From: Shewanella violacea DSS12
GTDB lineage: Bacteria; Pseudomonadota; Gammaproteobacteria; Enterobacterales; Shewanellaceae
Reading direction: 5' to 3'
Length of the DNA stretch: 64,000 nucleotides
NCBI RefSeq assembly: GCF_000091325.1
Contig: NC_014012.1
Span: forward strand, 806,001-870,000
In this document: positions 47,101 through 56,856 of the stretch, in pieces
Layout of the letters: the number at the start of each line of letters is the position of its first letter
Position numbering within the stretch: the stretch's first letter is position 1
Made by a program: the position numbers and the translations under genes
The notes under the pieces: generated by a model
Databases searched by the model: none
Told to the model about the DNA's origin: nothing
The model's input: only the letters and a program-made list of their open reading frames with translations

Positions 47101-47128
47101 AAAATGCCCGCATCTAGCGGGCATTTTT
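47101..47128 (+). terminator. Terminator of the epd-pgk-fba cluster
   Basis: AAAATGCCCGC / GCGGGCATTTTT with ATCTA loop. Confidence 0.95.
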
Positions 47129-47287
47129 GTATCTGGGCTTTGCCGACAGTAAGAAATATAGGGGCTTGATTGCTCTTTATTATGTTTGTTTAAATTCATT
47201 AATATGTATCATTATTTTCAATTCTGTTTATCGGATGTTAATATTGCGCGGATTTTAAGGCATATGATCTTTCGGAGTAGAATAAAA

Positions 47288-48028
47288 ATGAAAAAATTGC
47301 TGATAGCGTCTGCTATTTTGATGGCAGCACCTTTCGCTGCACAAGCTGGTGCTGATTTTGTTGAGGGTGATAAAACATTGGCTGGTGAGGCTGAGATGGG
47401 TGCGACCTTGACCACAGGTAATACGGAAACAACTTCCCTAAAAGGTCGTTTAGATCTGAAGCACGAGCTGGGTAACTGGGAAAATCAGTATCTGTTAGAG
47501 GCCTTGTATACAGAGGACACAGGTGAAGTAACTGGTAAGCGTTATTATGGTCTGATCCAAGGTAACTATCAGTTAGACGGCACTAGCTATATATTTGTCA
47601 ACGCAAACCATGAGATCGATCCTTTCACTGGTTTTGACTCTACCTCAACGGTTTCTTCCGGTTATGGTCATAAGTTTATTGATGATGGCAAGACTCTGTT
47701 TAATGTTGAAGCAGGTCCAGGTTATAAGTATAAGCGCTTAGACACTGAGAGTGCTGCACTTGCGGGTTACGAAACTTCAGATAGCTGGGTTGCTCACGGG
47801 GTGATGAACTACGAAACTGAAATAACCGAGAGTTCTAAGTTTAAGCAGATGTTTGTTGCCGATTATGGTGAGACATTTGAAGGTCGTTCTGAAACTTCAA
47901 TCACAGCCAATATTATTGGTGCTTTAGCAATGAAATTTGCCATTGTTGTGCGTTACAACGATTCTCCTTTAGATGATAAAGAAAGTACAGATACTGAAAC
48001 CAATATGACCTTGCTTTACGCATTCTAA
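47288..48028 (+). CDS. Outer-membrane DUF481 protein (YdiY-like)
   Basis: Predicted beta-barrel of 246 residues. A signal peptide (MKKLLIASAILMAAPFAAQA, cleavage about residue 20) precedes repeated amphipathic strands typical of DUF481: GATLTTGNTETTSLKGRLDL, GRVKGKRYYGLIQGNY-like strand, a GYGHKFIDDGKTLFNVEAG strand and the C-terminal aromatic residue F expected for barrel insertion. Function in this family is unknown; salt-inducible proteins are related. The start at 47288 follows GGAG and gives a signal peptide; the frame from 47186 does not. Confidence 0.9.
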   Translation: MKKLLIASAILMAAPFAAQAGADFVEGDKTLAGEAEMGATLTTGNTETTSLKGRLDLKHELGNWENQYLLEALYTEDTGEVTGKRYYGLIQGNYQLDGTSYIFVNANHEIDPFTGFDSTSTVSSGYGHKFIDDGKTLFNVEAGPGYKYKRLDTESAALAGYETSDSWVAHGVMNYETEITESSKFKQMFVADYGETFEGRSETSITANIIGALAMKFAIVVRYNDSPLDDKESTDTETNMTLLYAF

Positions 48029-48037
48029 TCATATTGT

Positions 48038-48074
48038 ATATTAACAAGCGTCACCATGGCGCTTGTTAATATAT
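48038..48074 (+). terminator. Terminator after the DUF481 gene
   Basis: TATTAACAAGCG / CGCTTGTTAATA with TCACCATGG loop, followed by TATTTATTT. Confidence 0.85.
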
Positions 48075-48270
48075 TTATTTACGCATTTGTATTAACCCTG
48101 TATTTACAGGTGTGTTAACTTGTATCTGATGTTTGTTTACTCTTATTAATTGCTTGTGTGCACTGTGTCACGCTTCTTTTCATTGGTTATAGATAGGTTA
48201 TTGTGAGCGCTGACTCCTGTGATAGGAATCGATACAATGCTCGACCCTAAGATAAATTGAGCCGCTAACT

Positions 48271-49014
48271 ATGCAAATTGGTTGCTGCTGGTTTGATATA
48301 AAGCAAACCAGGCTATCAAATCAGGCAAATGATACCAGCTGGAAAATGCCCCTGGTGGAGTTTTCCGTACTCGAACTCTTAGTGCGTTTCAGGGATCAGG
48401 TGCTATCTAATGAGCAGTTGTTGCAACAACTTCCCGAAGAACAAAGAACACAAGTAAAGTTACAGCAAGCCGTCGAGAGAGTGAGATTCTTCATGGGTGA
48501 ACCATCGGATCGGCTTCTTGAGGCCATAGATGGCGAGGGCTTCATACTGCATACCCGCATGAAGGCATCGTTGAAGAAGAGTCTGACCGGCCCTTCCCTT
48601 AGCATGTCGGCTAAGCATTACGGCATCCTCATGGCTCAACTTCTTTTATTACTACCGCTAATTTATTGGATGATTGACCCCTCTGTAACAATCAAGCCTA
48701 GTCATAAGCTAGAGATCATGACCACAGATGGCCTGATTATATATCACCCTATCTATGGTTCGCCAGAGCAGAAACAAGAGATAGAGGGACAAGTACAATC
48801 TTTTTCTGAGCTTTTAAGTCAGTGTAAAAAACGGCCTTGGGATGAGATGTTTTATTCTGTTTCTAAGGATAAAAAAATCGTTAATATCATCCTTAAAAAT
48901 AACAAATCATCTGAATTAGAAAGTAAGAATGTGAAGGCCTTCTCTGAAGACTCAAATTTCAGTTTTATGGATAAAGCTTGGTTGAATAGGGCAGGAATTT
49001 GTGAATTATTTTAG
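48271..49014 (+). CDS. ToxR-like membrane-bound winged-helix regulator
   Basis: Transmembrane transcription factor of 247 residues. The N-terminal part (about 1-100) resembles the OmpR/ToxR winged helix: EFSVLELLVRFRDQVLSNEQLL, KLQQAVERVRFFMGEPSD and the wing GEGFILHTR. One transmembrane segment (about 115-135, ILMAQLLLLLPLIYWMI) is followed by a periplasmic domain with GVxG-like and cysteine features. It overlaps the next gene by 14 bp, so the two form a unit. This layout matches ToxR-ToxS and TcpP-TcpH pairs, but DNA targets are unknown. Confidence 0.8.
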   Translation: MQIGCCWFDIKQTRLSNQANDTSWKMPLVEFSVLELLVRFRDQVLSNEQLLQQLPEEQRTQVKLQQAVERVRFFMGEPSDRLLEAIDGEGFILHTRMKASLKKSLTGPSLSMSAKHYGILMAQLLLLLPLIYWMIDPSVTIKPSHKLEIMTTDGLIIYHPIYGSPEQKQEIEGQVQSFSELLSQCKKRPWDEMFYSVSKDKKIVNIILKNNKSSELESKNVKAFSEDSNFSFMDKAWLNRAGICELF

Positions 49015-49528
49015 CAAGCATTATCCAGTAGCTAGGTTTCGAATCTGGCACATATCCCTAGTGCTATTCGGCATATTATTGGTGATTTTATTTCTGCATG
49101 CTTATGCCTTAAATAGCGCAGGTATTAATCTTACCTGCCGTGGTAACGCTTTTGCTGCTAACCCAGCTGATGATTTATCTCTGGAGCTTAAGGTTAAGAG
49201 TAAAGATAAAAAAGTAACCCTAAATTATAGCTTCATCAGTAAGGGGCTAAACCTTGGTGGTATGGAATTTAGAGGAAGGTTAGATAAGCTAGAGGTGGCT
49301 AGCATGACCTACAAGCTGAATATTGATGAGGGAGATTTTCGACTCAATTTCGGTCATAAAGTATTGCCTAGTTATATGGAATCATTTATCGACTCGGCCT
49401 CTAATGCGCTGGCAAATTCCCATTCTGTTAAACTCGATATCCATGTGTTAGATATGGATACTTCGAATAATTATACCGCGATTCAATTTATCCCTGGAAA
49501 TAGCATTTGGATTTGTGAGCTCGAGTAA
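49001..49528 (+). CDS. ToxS/TcpH-like periplasmic partner protein
   Basis: Single-pass inner-membrane protein of 175 residues with the N-terminal anchor HISLVLFGILLVILFLHAYA (about 18-38) and a periplasmic beta-rich domain; I see no sequence family with certainty. The start is GTG at 49001 with AGGA upstream, inside the last codons of the ToxR-like gene. Size, topology and overlap resemble ToxS, which stabilises ToxR, but this is by analogy only. One cysteine pair candidate (LTCRGN, IWICELE) could form a disulfide. Confidence 0.68.
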   Translation: MNYFSKHYPVARFRIWHISLVLFGILLVILFLHAYALNSAGINLTCRGNAFAANPADDLSLELKVKSKDKKVTLNYSFISKGLNLGGMEFRGRLDKLEVASMTYKLNIDEGDFRLNFGHKVLPSYMESFIDSASNALANSHSVKLDIHVLDMDTSNNYTAIQFIPGNSIWICELE

Positions 49529-49781
49529 ATGGCATAAGACTGAATGCTATTTACCTTTATTCCTCAGAGTTTACATTCGGATTTAATTTACATTCTAAGT
49601 GAAGCTGAGGATATTTTTCTGTTAAGCTGGTGATTCATTCAGATATTATTGAGCTAGACTTAGCTCAATAGCTTTATCTAGAAGCCACTAATATTTAACT
49701 CTATTTTTATTAAGTCTTTCGTTCATTTCACATCATGTCCTTAAGTTCTCCCATTCGTTTTTGGTTAGTTGTAGGAGCTAA

Positions 49782-51167
49782 GTGTCTAAGATTAAAGTCA
49801 AGCAGGAAGAGTCGCTCTCTATCAAATTTATACATCAGATGAAGGTGGGGGATAACCGACGTCTGGATCTGTATTTTTTCTTGCCTAAAGAGATGGGAAT
49901 CGGCCCTCAGAGCATGAATGAAGAGCAATATTATCATTCGGCGATTACTGGGCGTCGTTCATATTACTCCAGCGGACTTCATCTTCCCTTGGTTCAGAGT
50001 CGTTTTGCCAGCCAGAAGAAACGTACGGTAGAGGAGTTTCGCCTCTATTTGAACCTATTTGCCTATCAATTTTCAGTTGCCATCGAGACGGATAGCAAGG
50101 AGCTGGAACAAATTGAGGAGCCAGAAAACTTCTTCAATTCCCTGCAAGGTCTGTGTGACTTGGTGAGTCAATTGCTGAAGAAGTTTCGTCGTAATGAGCC
50201 TAGCGATCCTAAATTGAAGTCTTATTTTGAGAATGCCGATAATTATCTTTCCTGGTTCTGTGAACAACGCCTATTAAAACTCTTATCCAGAGCGCCGAGA
50301 GGTAGCGAGTACAGTGAGGTATTAGATGCCTCTATTGCCCTGTGTAGGGCTGAGAGCGAACATAGAAAAACTAAGCGGTATAACTCACAACAGACTAAGG
50401 ACGATCCTAACCGCATCTCCAATAAAATGTTGCTGCTGCGACGCTTAATACAGCAAGGTGTTGTTTTAAAAGAGGAGATGAAAACCTTAGGCATAGGCCT
50501 TAAGAAGATGACTACCGGTTTTGCCACGGCTATGGTGATGTTGGTAGTGTCGGCGCTTATTATCAAGGCTCAGGGGGTATTTAGCGGCTTAACCATAGCC
50601 CTAGTGTTAACTCTGGCTGTTATCTATGGTTTTCGTGAGATCTTTAAGGAAGACATTCGAAATGCACTCTGGCGCCTGATACAGAAAGGCAGGCCCAAGT
50701 GGAGCAGAATACTCAGAGATACCAATAGCCAGGCTCCCATTGCCAAACAGTTAGTCTGGTTAGACTTTATGAAAACTACCGAGCTACCGGATAAAGTCGC
50801 TGAGATCCTTAAACGGCGCCATAGACAAAATAAGCTAGATGCCGAAGTGCTGCATTATGGTATTCATACCCGAGTGACCCAAAAAGAGTTTCTGGCTGGC
50901 TATACGTCGATACAGGAACAGGTAAACTTTAGCTTAGCGCCATTCGCCCGCCATTTGGAGCGAGGCAAGGCGAAGATTTATAAGGAACAAGATGGCAAGA
51001 TTAGTAATGACTCGGTGGAGCGCCGTTATCAGATCAATCTGATTTTAGCCGTGAAAGATGGCAAGGATGAAGTGCAGTACGCGCGTTATAAGATCACCAT
51101 GAATCGCTCTATGATCATAGATATCAGTCAGAGTGAGCTTCCCGAAGGCATAGAAGCAATAGTATAA
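49782..51167 (+). CDS. Hypothetical protein with two central transmembrane helices
   Basis: I do not recognise this 461-residue protein. It has a soluble, charged N-terminal half (about 1-250; acidic and aromatic rich early, ITGRRSYYSSGLHLPLV), two transmembrane helices (about 255-276 and 279-299: TTGFATAMVMLVVSALII, SGLTIALVLTLAVIYGF) and a C-terminal domain (about 300-461) rich in beta strands and basic residues. The start is GTG at 49782 with TAGGAG four bases upstream. No neighbour suggests a function. It may be a membrane-associated regulator. Confidence 0.7.
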   Translation: MSKIKVKQEESLSIKFIHQMKVGDNRRLDLYFFLPKEMGIGPQSMNEEQYYHSAITGRRSYYSSGLHLPLVQSRFASQKKRTVEEFRLYLNLFAYQFSVAIETDSKELEQIEEPENFFNSLQGLCDLVSQLLKKFRRNEPSDPKLKSYFENADNYLSWFCEQRLLKLLSRAPRGSEYSEVLDASIALCRAESEHRKTKRYNSQQTKDDPNRISNKMLLLRRLIQQGVVLKEEMKTLGIGLKKMTTGFATAMVMLVVSALIIKAQGVFSGLTIALVLTLAVIYGFREIFKEDIRNALWRLIQKGRPKWSRILRDTNSQAPIAKQLVWLDFMKTTELPDKVAEILKRRHRQNKLDAEVLHYGIHTRVTQKEFLAGYTSIQEQVNFSLAPFARHLERGKAKIYKEQDGKISNDSVERRYQINLILAVKDGKDEVQYARYKITMNRSMIIDISQSELPEGIEAIV

Positions 51168-51170
51168 GAG

Positions 51171-51197
51171 ACTAGGTTCTAGAAGCTAGAACCTAGT
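51171..51197. terminator. Perfect palindrome between convergent genes
   Basis: ACTAGGTTCTAG / CTAGAACCTAGT with an AAG centre, followed by ATTTTG on plus. Probably stops both converging genes, though it has no long T-run. Its sequence belongs to a CTAGGTTCTAG-type family also seen at 24.8, 28.1, 44.4 and 58.2 kb. Confidence 0.6.
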
Positions 51198-51209
51198 ATT
51201 TTGTCAGCT

Positions 51210-53420
51210 TTAACGCGTAAACGCCTGGCAGATATTATGCTCACCAATCTGCTTAGCCCGTTGCAGTGCGACCTCGGCATTACTCAAGTATTGTTCTAGA
51301 TTTAGCTCAGGATGAAAAGAAGCAATACCCATACAGATACCTTTCCCTAGCCCCATATCATTAAGGCTAGCTAATGATTTTATGGCGTAATGATGCGCCT
51401 GATCTGCATCTGTATCCGGCAAGATGAAGATGATTTTACCCAGTTGCCAGTGAGACATTTGGTAATTCGATGGCAGTTCTCTGAGAAGAAAAATCTCAAC
51501 TTCTTTCTGTCTGCTTTCCAGTAGGCCTACATCACTCATATGACTCAACATACTCTCAGATGTTATGTCTAACAGGAGTAGGCTGGATCGATCCTTACTA
51601 CTCTGCTCTAAGGAGTTGAAGTAGCTTTCAAGATCTCTATAGTTGACCAAGATAGTCGAGCGATGGGGCACCAGTACACCTGACTCATCATGATTATTCT
51701 TGGAGATCGCCTTTTCGAAGGTACAGACCACATAATCTAGCTCACCAGATGCATCTATATGGCTCTTGAGTGTGGCTTGCAAGCAGGTATTAGTGCTCGA
51801 AGCACCACATAATACCTGACCCTTCCAACTTCCCTGAAGTAAGATAAGTTGAGAGATCTGCGGCCAATTATTGCCTAACTCATTGGGTAAAATGTCGATG
51901 ATATTGGCACAGTCAGTGCCTAATCGCATCTCTTGTTCAAATGCAGGGTTAGCACGAATAATGGTGCCATCGGTTTGAATCAGGGCCGTAGGCACCCCAT
52001 TATCATTCAAGGCTGTACCTAGGTAGGCATCTTGACGGGCTTGCTTAAGCTGGCTGACATCTTCGAAGGTGATGACCAGATAGCCCTTTTGTTTATCTTT
52101 AGAAGCCTGGGTTTTAATATGGGCGATTAACTTGGTCTGTGTTTCGGTTCCCATATCCAGCTCACCTTTCCATTCTTGCTCTTGCTGGATCTGAGTAATG
52201 ATGCCTGCATAGTCATAGTCATCGTTATCAAGTTGCAGAATCCTCTGTAGGTTACGATCCAGTAGTTGATCTTGAGGTAAAGATAGCTGAGTCGCCGCCA
52301 ACTCATTGGCCGAGATCACCCTATTATTGTGATTGACTATGATGCAGCCCACCTCTCGATCGAAGAGGCGACTCGATAGCTCTATGCTGAACTGTCTGGA
52401 CCTTTGCTCCAGGCGATAAAAATGACTAAGAAAAATGAGAATTGAGGCCAACAGAGTCAGCATTAAGGCACAGCCTATAAGAATAGTGCGCCACTGAGAG
52501 AAATTGGCTGCTATATCGGCATTACGTACATAGGAGACCAGGAAGTATTCCCTGCGGGTCTCGTACTGAGTCGTTAGCTCAACTTTTAGATAGACAAATG
52601 TGGCGTTATCACCATGAAACTGACCGAAATTACTCATAGCCATCTTACGCCATAGCGCAGGATAGCTCTGTTTCAGGCTGCCACCCATGGTATCGGGAAC
52701 ACGTTTTAATGATGGTCGTGAATCTGCACCTGCATAGAGTAATCCCTGAGTATCCAACATCAATAGTGGTGATTGAGAGCTGGAATAGGCGGGCTTGATA
52801 GTCTTTAGCATCTTAGACATAGAGTTATATGTTACTAAATAGCCTCGAATACTCTGATCGGGATTTTCCAGCCAGGCAAGTTGATAGTGGTAAGGTTCTA
52901 GCTTGCCATTGACCGGGCTAAATTCCAGTGGAGAGATGTAGATTTCATTGCCGCCCATGTTTCTCGAGGCGCCGAGCAAGGAAGGGGGCAGAGGTTCATG
53001 GCCAAAATCATCACTGGTAGCAAACTTGAAATTACCTTGAGGATCGAACAAGGCGATATCTAATAGCTCGGGAATATTTCTGGTTATCACAGCCCAGTTT
53101 CTCTCTAGCTTATCTTGCCTTTTGGTGCTGGGCACATCCAGGTAATTTTTGAGCAATTCCGACTTGGCAAACATCTGGGTACGAAATTGTTGAAATGAGA
53201 CCTTATCTGCGATCAAGGTGCCTACAGCCTGGAGCTCACTGTATCTCTGAGTCGCCCAGTCTTCCTGTAGTCTACGTTCGCCTAAGGTGATGATGACGTT
53301 ACTGATAAATATCATGCTGATTATCAGTATGAAGATCTGTGTTGCCACCGATAATAGTCTTTGATTTGACCAATGAATACCTTGGGCAGGGATAAGGGGT
53401 GATAGTTTTGGCGTCAACAT
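51210..53420 (-). CDS. Cache-PAS-PAS sensor with degenerate GGDEF-like C-terminus
   Basis: Membrane sensor of 736 residues. A transmembrane helix near 25-50 precedes a large periplasmic sensor (about 55-320) with double-Cache features, a second helix (about 325-350), two PAS domains (about 360-470 and 480-600, INANPAFEQEMRLG type) and a C-terminal fold (about 610-735) ending in AEVALQRAKQIGEHN, the usual end of a GGDEF domain. The catalytic GGDEF is not recognisable (KIIFILPDTDADQAHH in its place), so cyclase activity is unlikely. It is not a chemoreceptor and has no kinase module. Signal and output are unknown. Confidence 0.8.
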   Translation of the reverse strand: MLTPKLSPLIPAQGIHWSNQRLLSVATQIFILIISMIFISNVIITLGERRLQEDWATQRYSELQAVGTLIADKVSFQQFRTQMFAKSELLKNYLDVPSTKRQDKLERNWAVITRNIPELLDIALFDPQGNFKFATSDDFGHEPLPPSLLGASRNMGGNEIYISPLEFSPVNGKLEPYHYQLAWLENPDQSIRGYLVTYNSMSKMLKTIKPAYSSSQSPLLMLDTQGLLYAGADSRPSLKRVPDTMGGSLKQSYPALWRKMAMSNFGQFHGDNATFVYLKVELTTQYETRREYFLVSYVRNADIAANFSQWRTILIGCALMLTLLASILIFLSHFYRLEQRSRQFSIELSSRLFDREVGCIIVNHNNRVISANELAATQLSLPQDQLLDRNLQRILQLDNDDYDYAGIITQIQQEQEWKGELDMGTETQTKLIAHIKTQASKDKQKGYLVITFEDVSQLKQARQDAYLGTALNDNGVPTALIQTDGTIIRANPAFEQEMRLGTDCANIIDILPNELGNNWPQISQLILLQGSWKGQVLCGASSTNTCLQATLKSHIDASGELDYVVCTFEKAISKNNHDESGVLVPHRSTILVNYRDLESYFNSLEQSSKDRSSLLLLDITSESMLSHMSDVGLLESRQKEVEIFLLRELPSNYQMSHWQLGKIIFILPDTDADQAHHYAIKSLASLNDMGLGKGICMGIASFHPELNLEQYLSNAEVALQRAKQIGEHNICQAFTR

Positions 53421-53601
53421 CTAAGATATTTTATTATTAATTTTATGGGATTCCATACTAGCATAAATCATTTTTTCGAGCACTGTCGGTGATATGGATA
53501 GGGCCACAGTCTTGTTTACCTTAATACCCATAGGGGCTAGGGCGCAGGTTCAACTCCAGCCACTTGTCAGGCAAGCTAGCTATTACTTATGTGTATTAAA
53601 C

Positions 53602-53645
53602 AAAAATGTCACTGGAGTGATGATAATCCCAGTGACATTTTATTT
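53602..53645. terminator. Terminator after the RND pump gene
   Basis: AAAATGTCACTGG / CCCAGTGACATTTTA with a 13-nt loop and A/T tails on both sides; serves the minus-strand RND gene that ends at 53692. Confidence 0.9.
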
Positions 53646-53691
53646 ATGGACAGTGAAAAGCTAATTTAAAACCAATTTAAGCAATAGATAC

Positions 53692-56600
53692 CTATAGCTT
53701 TCTATTCATATCCTCAACTTCATGGTCAATAGGGGATAGCGCTTTAGGCTGCCACCACCAGTTGTAGAAGCGGCGGCTAGTGCGCCTGACATCATCGAGT
53801 ATGATATACAAAAGTGGCACCAGAATGAGTGTTACTAAGGTGGAGAACAAGATACCGAAGGCCAGCGAGGTGGCCATGGGGATGACTATCTTAGCTTGTA
53901 GGCTCTTCTCCATTATGATGGGCACTAGGCCGACGAAGGTGGTCATCGAGGTCAAGATTATCGCCCTGAATCGATAACATCCAGAGTCGATGGCGGCCTG
54001 AGTGATGGACTGACCCTGAGCCCTGGCCTTATTGACAAAATCCACCAAGATCAACGAGTCATTCACAACGACCCCAGCTAAGGCGACGATACCACAGAGG
54101 CTGAGGATGCTCATGGAGAGCCCGAGCATATAGTGTCCAAATAGGGCACCAATCATGCCGAAGGGAATAACCGACATGATGATCAGTGGCTGACTGTAAG
54201 ATTTAAGCGGAATCGCCATCAAGGCATAGATGGTAAAGAGCGCGAAGAAGAAACCTTGCAGCAGACTGACTATTGTACTCTGCTCATCGGCACTCTCGCC
54301 GTCCAGAGCCGTGGATATGCTTGGGTATTTGGCCTCCAGATAGGGGAGGAAGTCCTCCTGAAACTCAGCCACTACCTTAGAAGGTTCGACCAGGTTCTTA
54401 TCGGCATTGGCTGTGATGCTGATGGCGCGGCGTCCGTCGACCCGGGTGATCGATGAATAAGAATCACCCATCTCGATATCGGCAACCGTAGAGAAGGGAA
54501 CCGAGATCCCTTTGGGAGTGCGGATCATCATGTTTTCAAGATCGCCCACAGTGCGTCTCTCATCCAAGGGATAGCGCACCATTACCTTCACCTCCTCCTT
54601 GTTACGCAGTATGCGCTGAGCCTCATAGCCATAGAAGGCATATCGCACCTGGCTGGCCAGATCCGACAGGGTAAGCCCCTGAGCCTCGGCTTCGGGTTTG
54701 ATCTTTAAACGGATCTCATGGCTACCCGATGAGAAAGTGTCGGCGATATCATAGACACCTTCATAACTCTTGAGCTTCTGCTTGAGTTCAGTCGATGCCT
54801 TAGATAACTGCTCCAGGTTGCTGGAGGTCAGTCTGAAGGCGATATCACCACCGGATTCATTGGTGCTGGCATTGATGCTGATCTTCTTCACCGCGATCAA
54901 CTCGGGTAACTGAGCACGCCAGGCAGCCGCGATGGCGACACCATCGGCCTCACGGTCTTCACCCTTGGTCAATTCGGCGAACACAAATGCCGAAGTGCGC
55001 GAGCTCATGTCGATAAAGCTATGCTTGACCACAGGGTAACCATAATCAGTCTCCATCTGGTCATTCATGGCATAGAGTGCATCTTCTATCTGTTTGACCA
55101 CCTTGAGAGTGTTGGTCTCTGAGCTACCCTGATCCATGTCTAGCTGAACCTGAATAAAATCAGAAGGGATATCGGGGAAAAATACCCAACGTACCTTGCC
55201 GCTGACTACCAGAGCTATGGATAGGATCAGCACGCCTATGAAGATAGCCACCACGTTATATCTCTGCTTGATGCAAGATTCGAGAAAATGGCGGTACTTA
55301 TGGTGGATGAAGTATTGCACCTTTTCATTGAGCTTAAGCTTGAGGCGTCCCAATGGCCCGAGCTGAGATTTTGGCTTTCTCGGTTTCATATGAGCCAGGT
55401 GAGCCGGGAGAATAAGCTTAGACTCGATCAATGAGAATATCAGGCACAGGACCACCACCATGCCGATGGATTTCCAGATAATCCCCTGGGGACCGGAAAC
55501 CATCAACATGGGCATAAATGCGGCTATGGTGGTGAGTACGCCAAATGTCGCCGGCATGGCCACTTTATTGGCCCCCCTGACGACATTTTCCAAAGAATGA
55601 CCGTGTTTCTCTATCTCGGTATAGGCGCTCTCGCCGATGACAATGGCATCATCCACCACTATCCCTAGCACCAGAATGAAGGCGAATAGCGTCAACATGT
55701 TGATAGACAAGGAGAAGGGCTCTATTGGCATCACTAGCATGGCACCGAGGAAACACACGGGCAGTCCCATCATCACCCAGAAAGCGAGTTTTAGATCTAG
55801 GAAGATGGCGAGTATGATAAATACCAGTAGGGCACCGTAGATCATGTTGGAAAGCATCATGTTCAAACGGCCCTTGAGGTAGTAAGTCAAGTCGCCCCAA
55901 GTATCTAGCTGAGCACCGGCAGGCAGCGTCAGTCGTCTATCTTCTATATAGTTTTTTACTTGCTCGGAGATCTCCAGAGCATTCTGATCATCGACACTGG
56001 TGACCTCTATGATGGCCGCAGGCTTGCCGTTGAAGCGGGTGTACTCGAGGCGTTCCTCGAAGTCATCCTTAATGGTGGCAACCTGTGGCAGCATGATGCG
56101 ACTGCCATCGGGACGAGTACTGATGACGATTTTAGCAAAGTCTTCGCCAGTATAAGCCTGGCCCTTGGTTCTCAGTAGAATATCGCCATCTTGGGCGCGA
56201 ATAGAGCCGCCGGGAAGATCTATAGATGACTTCTGTACTGCCTGAGCAACTTGGGAAAAACTCAGGTTATATTCTCTGAGCTTATTTTCCGACACTTCTA
56301 TGCTGATCTCGTAATCACGGACACCGGTAACTTTGGCGCGAGTCACCGAGGGGAGGCTGGTGATATCTTCGCGAATTGATTTAGCTAATTCCTTCATCTC
56401 ATGGAGGTTCATATCGCCATACACTGAGACCCAGATGACGTTATTTTCTGGCTTGATACGAAAAATATTGGGTTTCTCGATATTCTCGGGGAAGGTGGAG
56501 ATGGCATCTAGCCTAAGTTTGGCTTCGTCGAGAATATCTTGAGGGTCATGGCTGTCCTCGACCTCTATGGTGACCATACCCATGCCCTCACTGGCGACCG

Positions 56601-56856
56601 AAGTGACCTTCTTGATGCCATTGATATCTTGGAGAGACTCCTCAATCTTGATGTTAATCCCCTCCTCAATCTCCTGAGGCGCGGCGCCCGGATAGGCTAC
56701 CGAGATCTGTATATAGTTAAGCTCAAAAGAGGGAAATATCTCCTTGTTGATAAGTACGGCACTGAATAGACCGCCGACGATCAAGACAAACATGAGCAGG
56801 TTTGCCGCGACACTGTTGCGAGCAAACCAGGCAATTAATCCTTTCTGTGACTCCAT
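53692..56856 (-). CDS. RND efflux pump permease
   Basis: Inner-membrane proton-driven exporter of 1054 residues with two large periplasmic loops and about 12 transmembrane segments. Typical features are the N-terminal MESQKGLIAWFARNSVAANLL, the porter motif SVAYPGAAPQEIEEGI, and the proton-relay Asp pair in LGIVVDDAIVIGE. It works with the adaptor protein encoded just upstream, overlapping by one base (TAATG), and an outer-membrane channel not in the window. It is closer to multidrug or heavy-metal-tolerant RND types than to the CusA metal type by sequence feel only. Substrates unknown. Confidence 0.95.
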   Translation of the reverse strand: MESQKGLIAWFARNSVAANLLMFVLIVGGLFSAVLINKEIFPSFELNYIQISVAYPGAAPQEIEEGINIKIEESLQDINGIKKVTSVASEGMGMVTIEVEDSHDPQDILDEAKLRLDAISTFPENIEKPNIFRIKPENNVIWVSVYGDMNLHEMKELAKSIREDITSLPSVTRAKVTGVRDYEISIEVSENKLREYNLSFSQVAQAVQKSSIDLPGGSIRAQDGDILLRTKGQAYTGEDFAKIVISTRPDGSRIMLPQVATIKDDFEERLEYTRFNGKPAAIIEVTSVDDQNALEISEQVKNYIEDRRLTLPAGAQLDTWGDLTYYLKGRLNMMLSNMIYGALLVFIILAIFLDLKLAFWVMMGLPVCFLGAMLVMPIEPFSLSINMLTLFAFILVLGIVVDDAIVIGESAYTEIEKHGHSLENVVRGANKVAMPATFGVLTTIAAFMPMLMVSGPQGIIWKSIGMVVVLCLIFSLIESKLILPAHLAHMKPRKPKSQLGPLGRLKLKLNEKVQYFIHHKYRHFLESCIKQRYNVVAIFIGVLILSIALVVSGKVRWVFFPDIPSDFIQVQLDMDQGSSETNTLKVVKQIEDALYAMNDQMETDYGYPVVKHSFIDMSSRTSAFVFAELTKGEDREADGVAIAAAWRAQLPELIAVKKISINASTNESGGDIAFRLTSSNLEQLSKASTELKQKLKSYEGVYDIADTFSSGSHEIRLKIKPEAEAQGLTLSDLASQVRYAFYGYEAQRILRNKEEVKVMVRYPLDERRTVGDLENMMIRTPKGISVPFSTVADIEMGDSYSSITRVDGRRAISITANADKNLVEPSKVVAEFQEDFLPYLEAKYPSISTALDGESADEQSTIVSLLQGFFFALFTIYALMAIPLKSYSQPLIIMSVIPFGMIGALFGHYMLGLSMSILSLCGIVALAGVVVNDSLILVDFVNKARAQGQSITQAAIDSGCYRFRAIILTSMTTFVGLVPIIMEKSLQAKIVIPMATSLAFGILFSTLVTLILVPLLYIILDDVRRTSRRFYNWWWQPKALSPIDHEVEDMNRKL

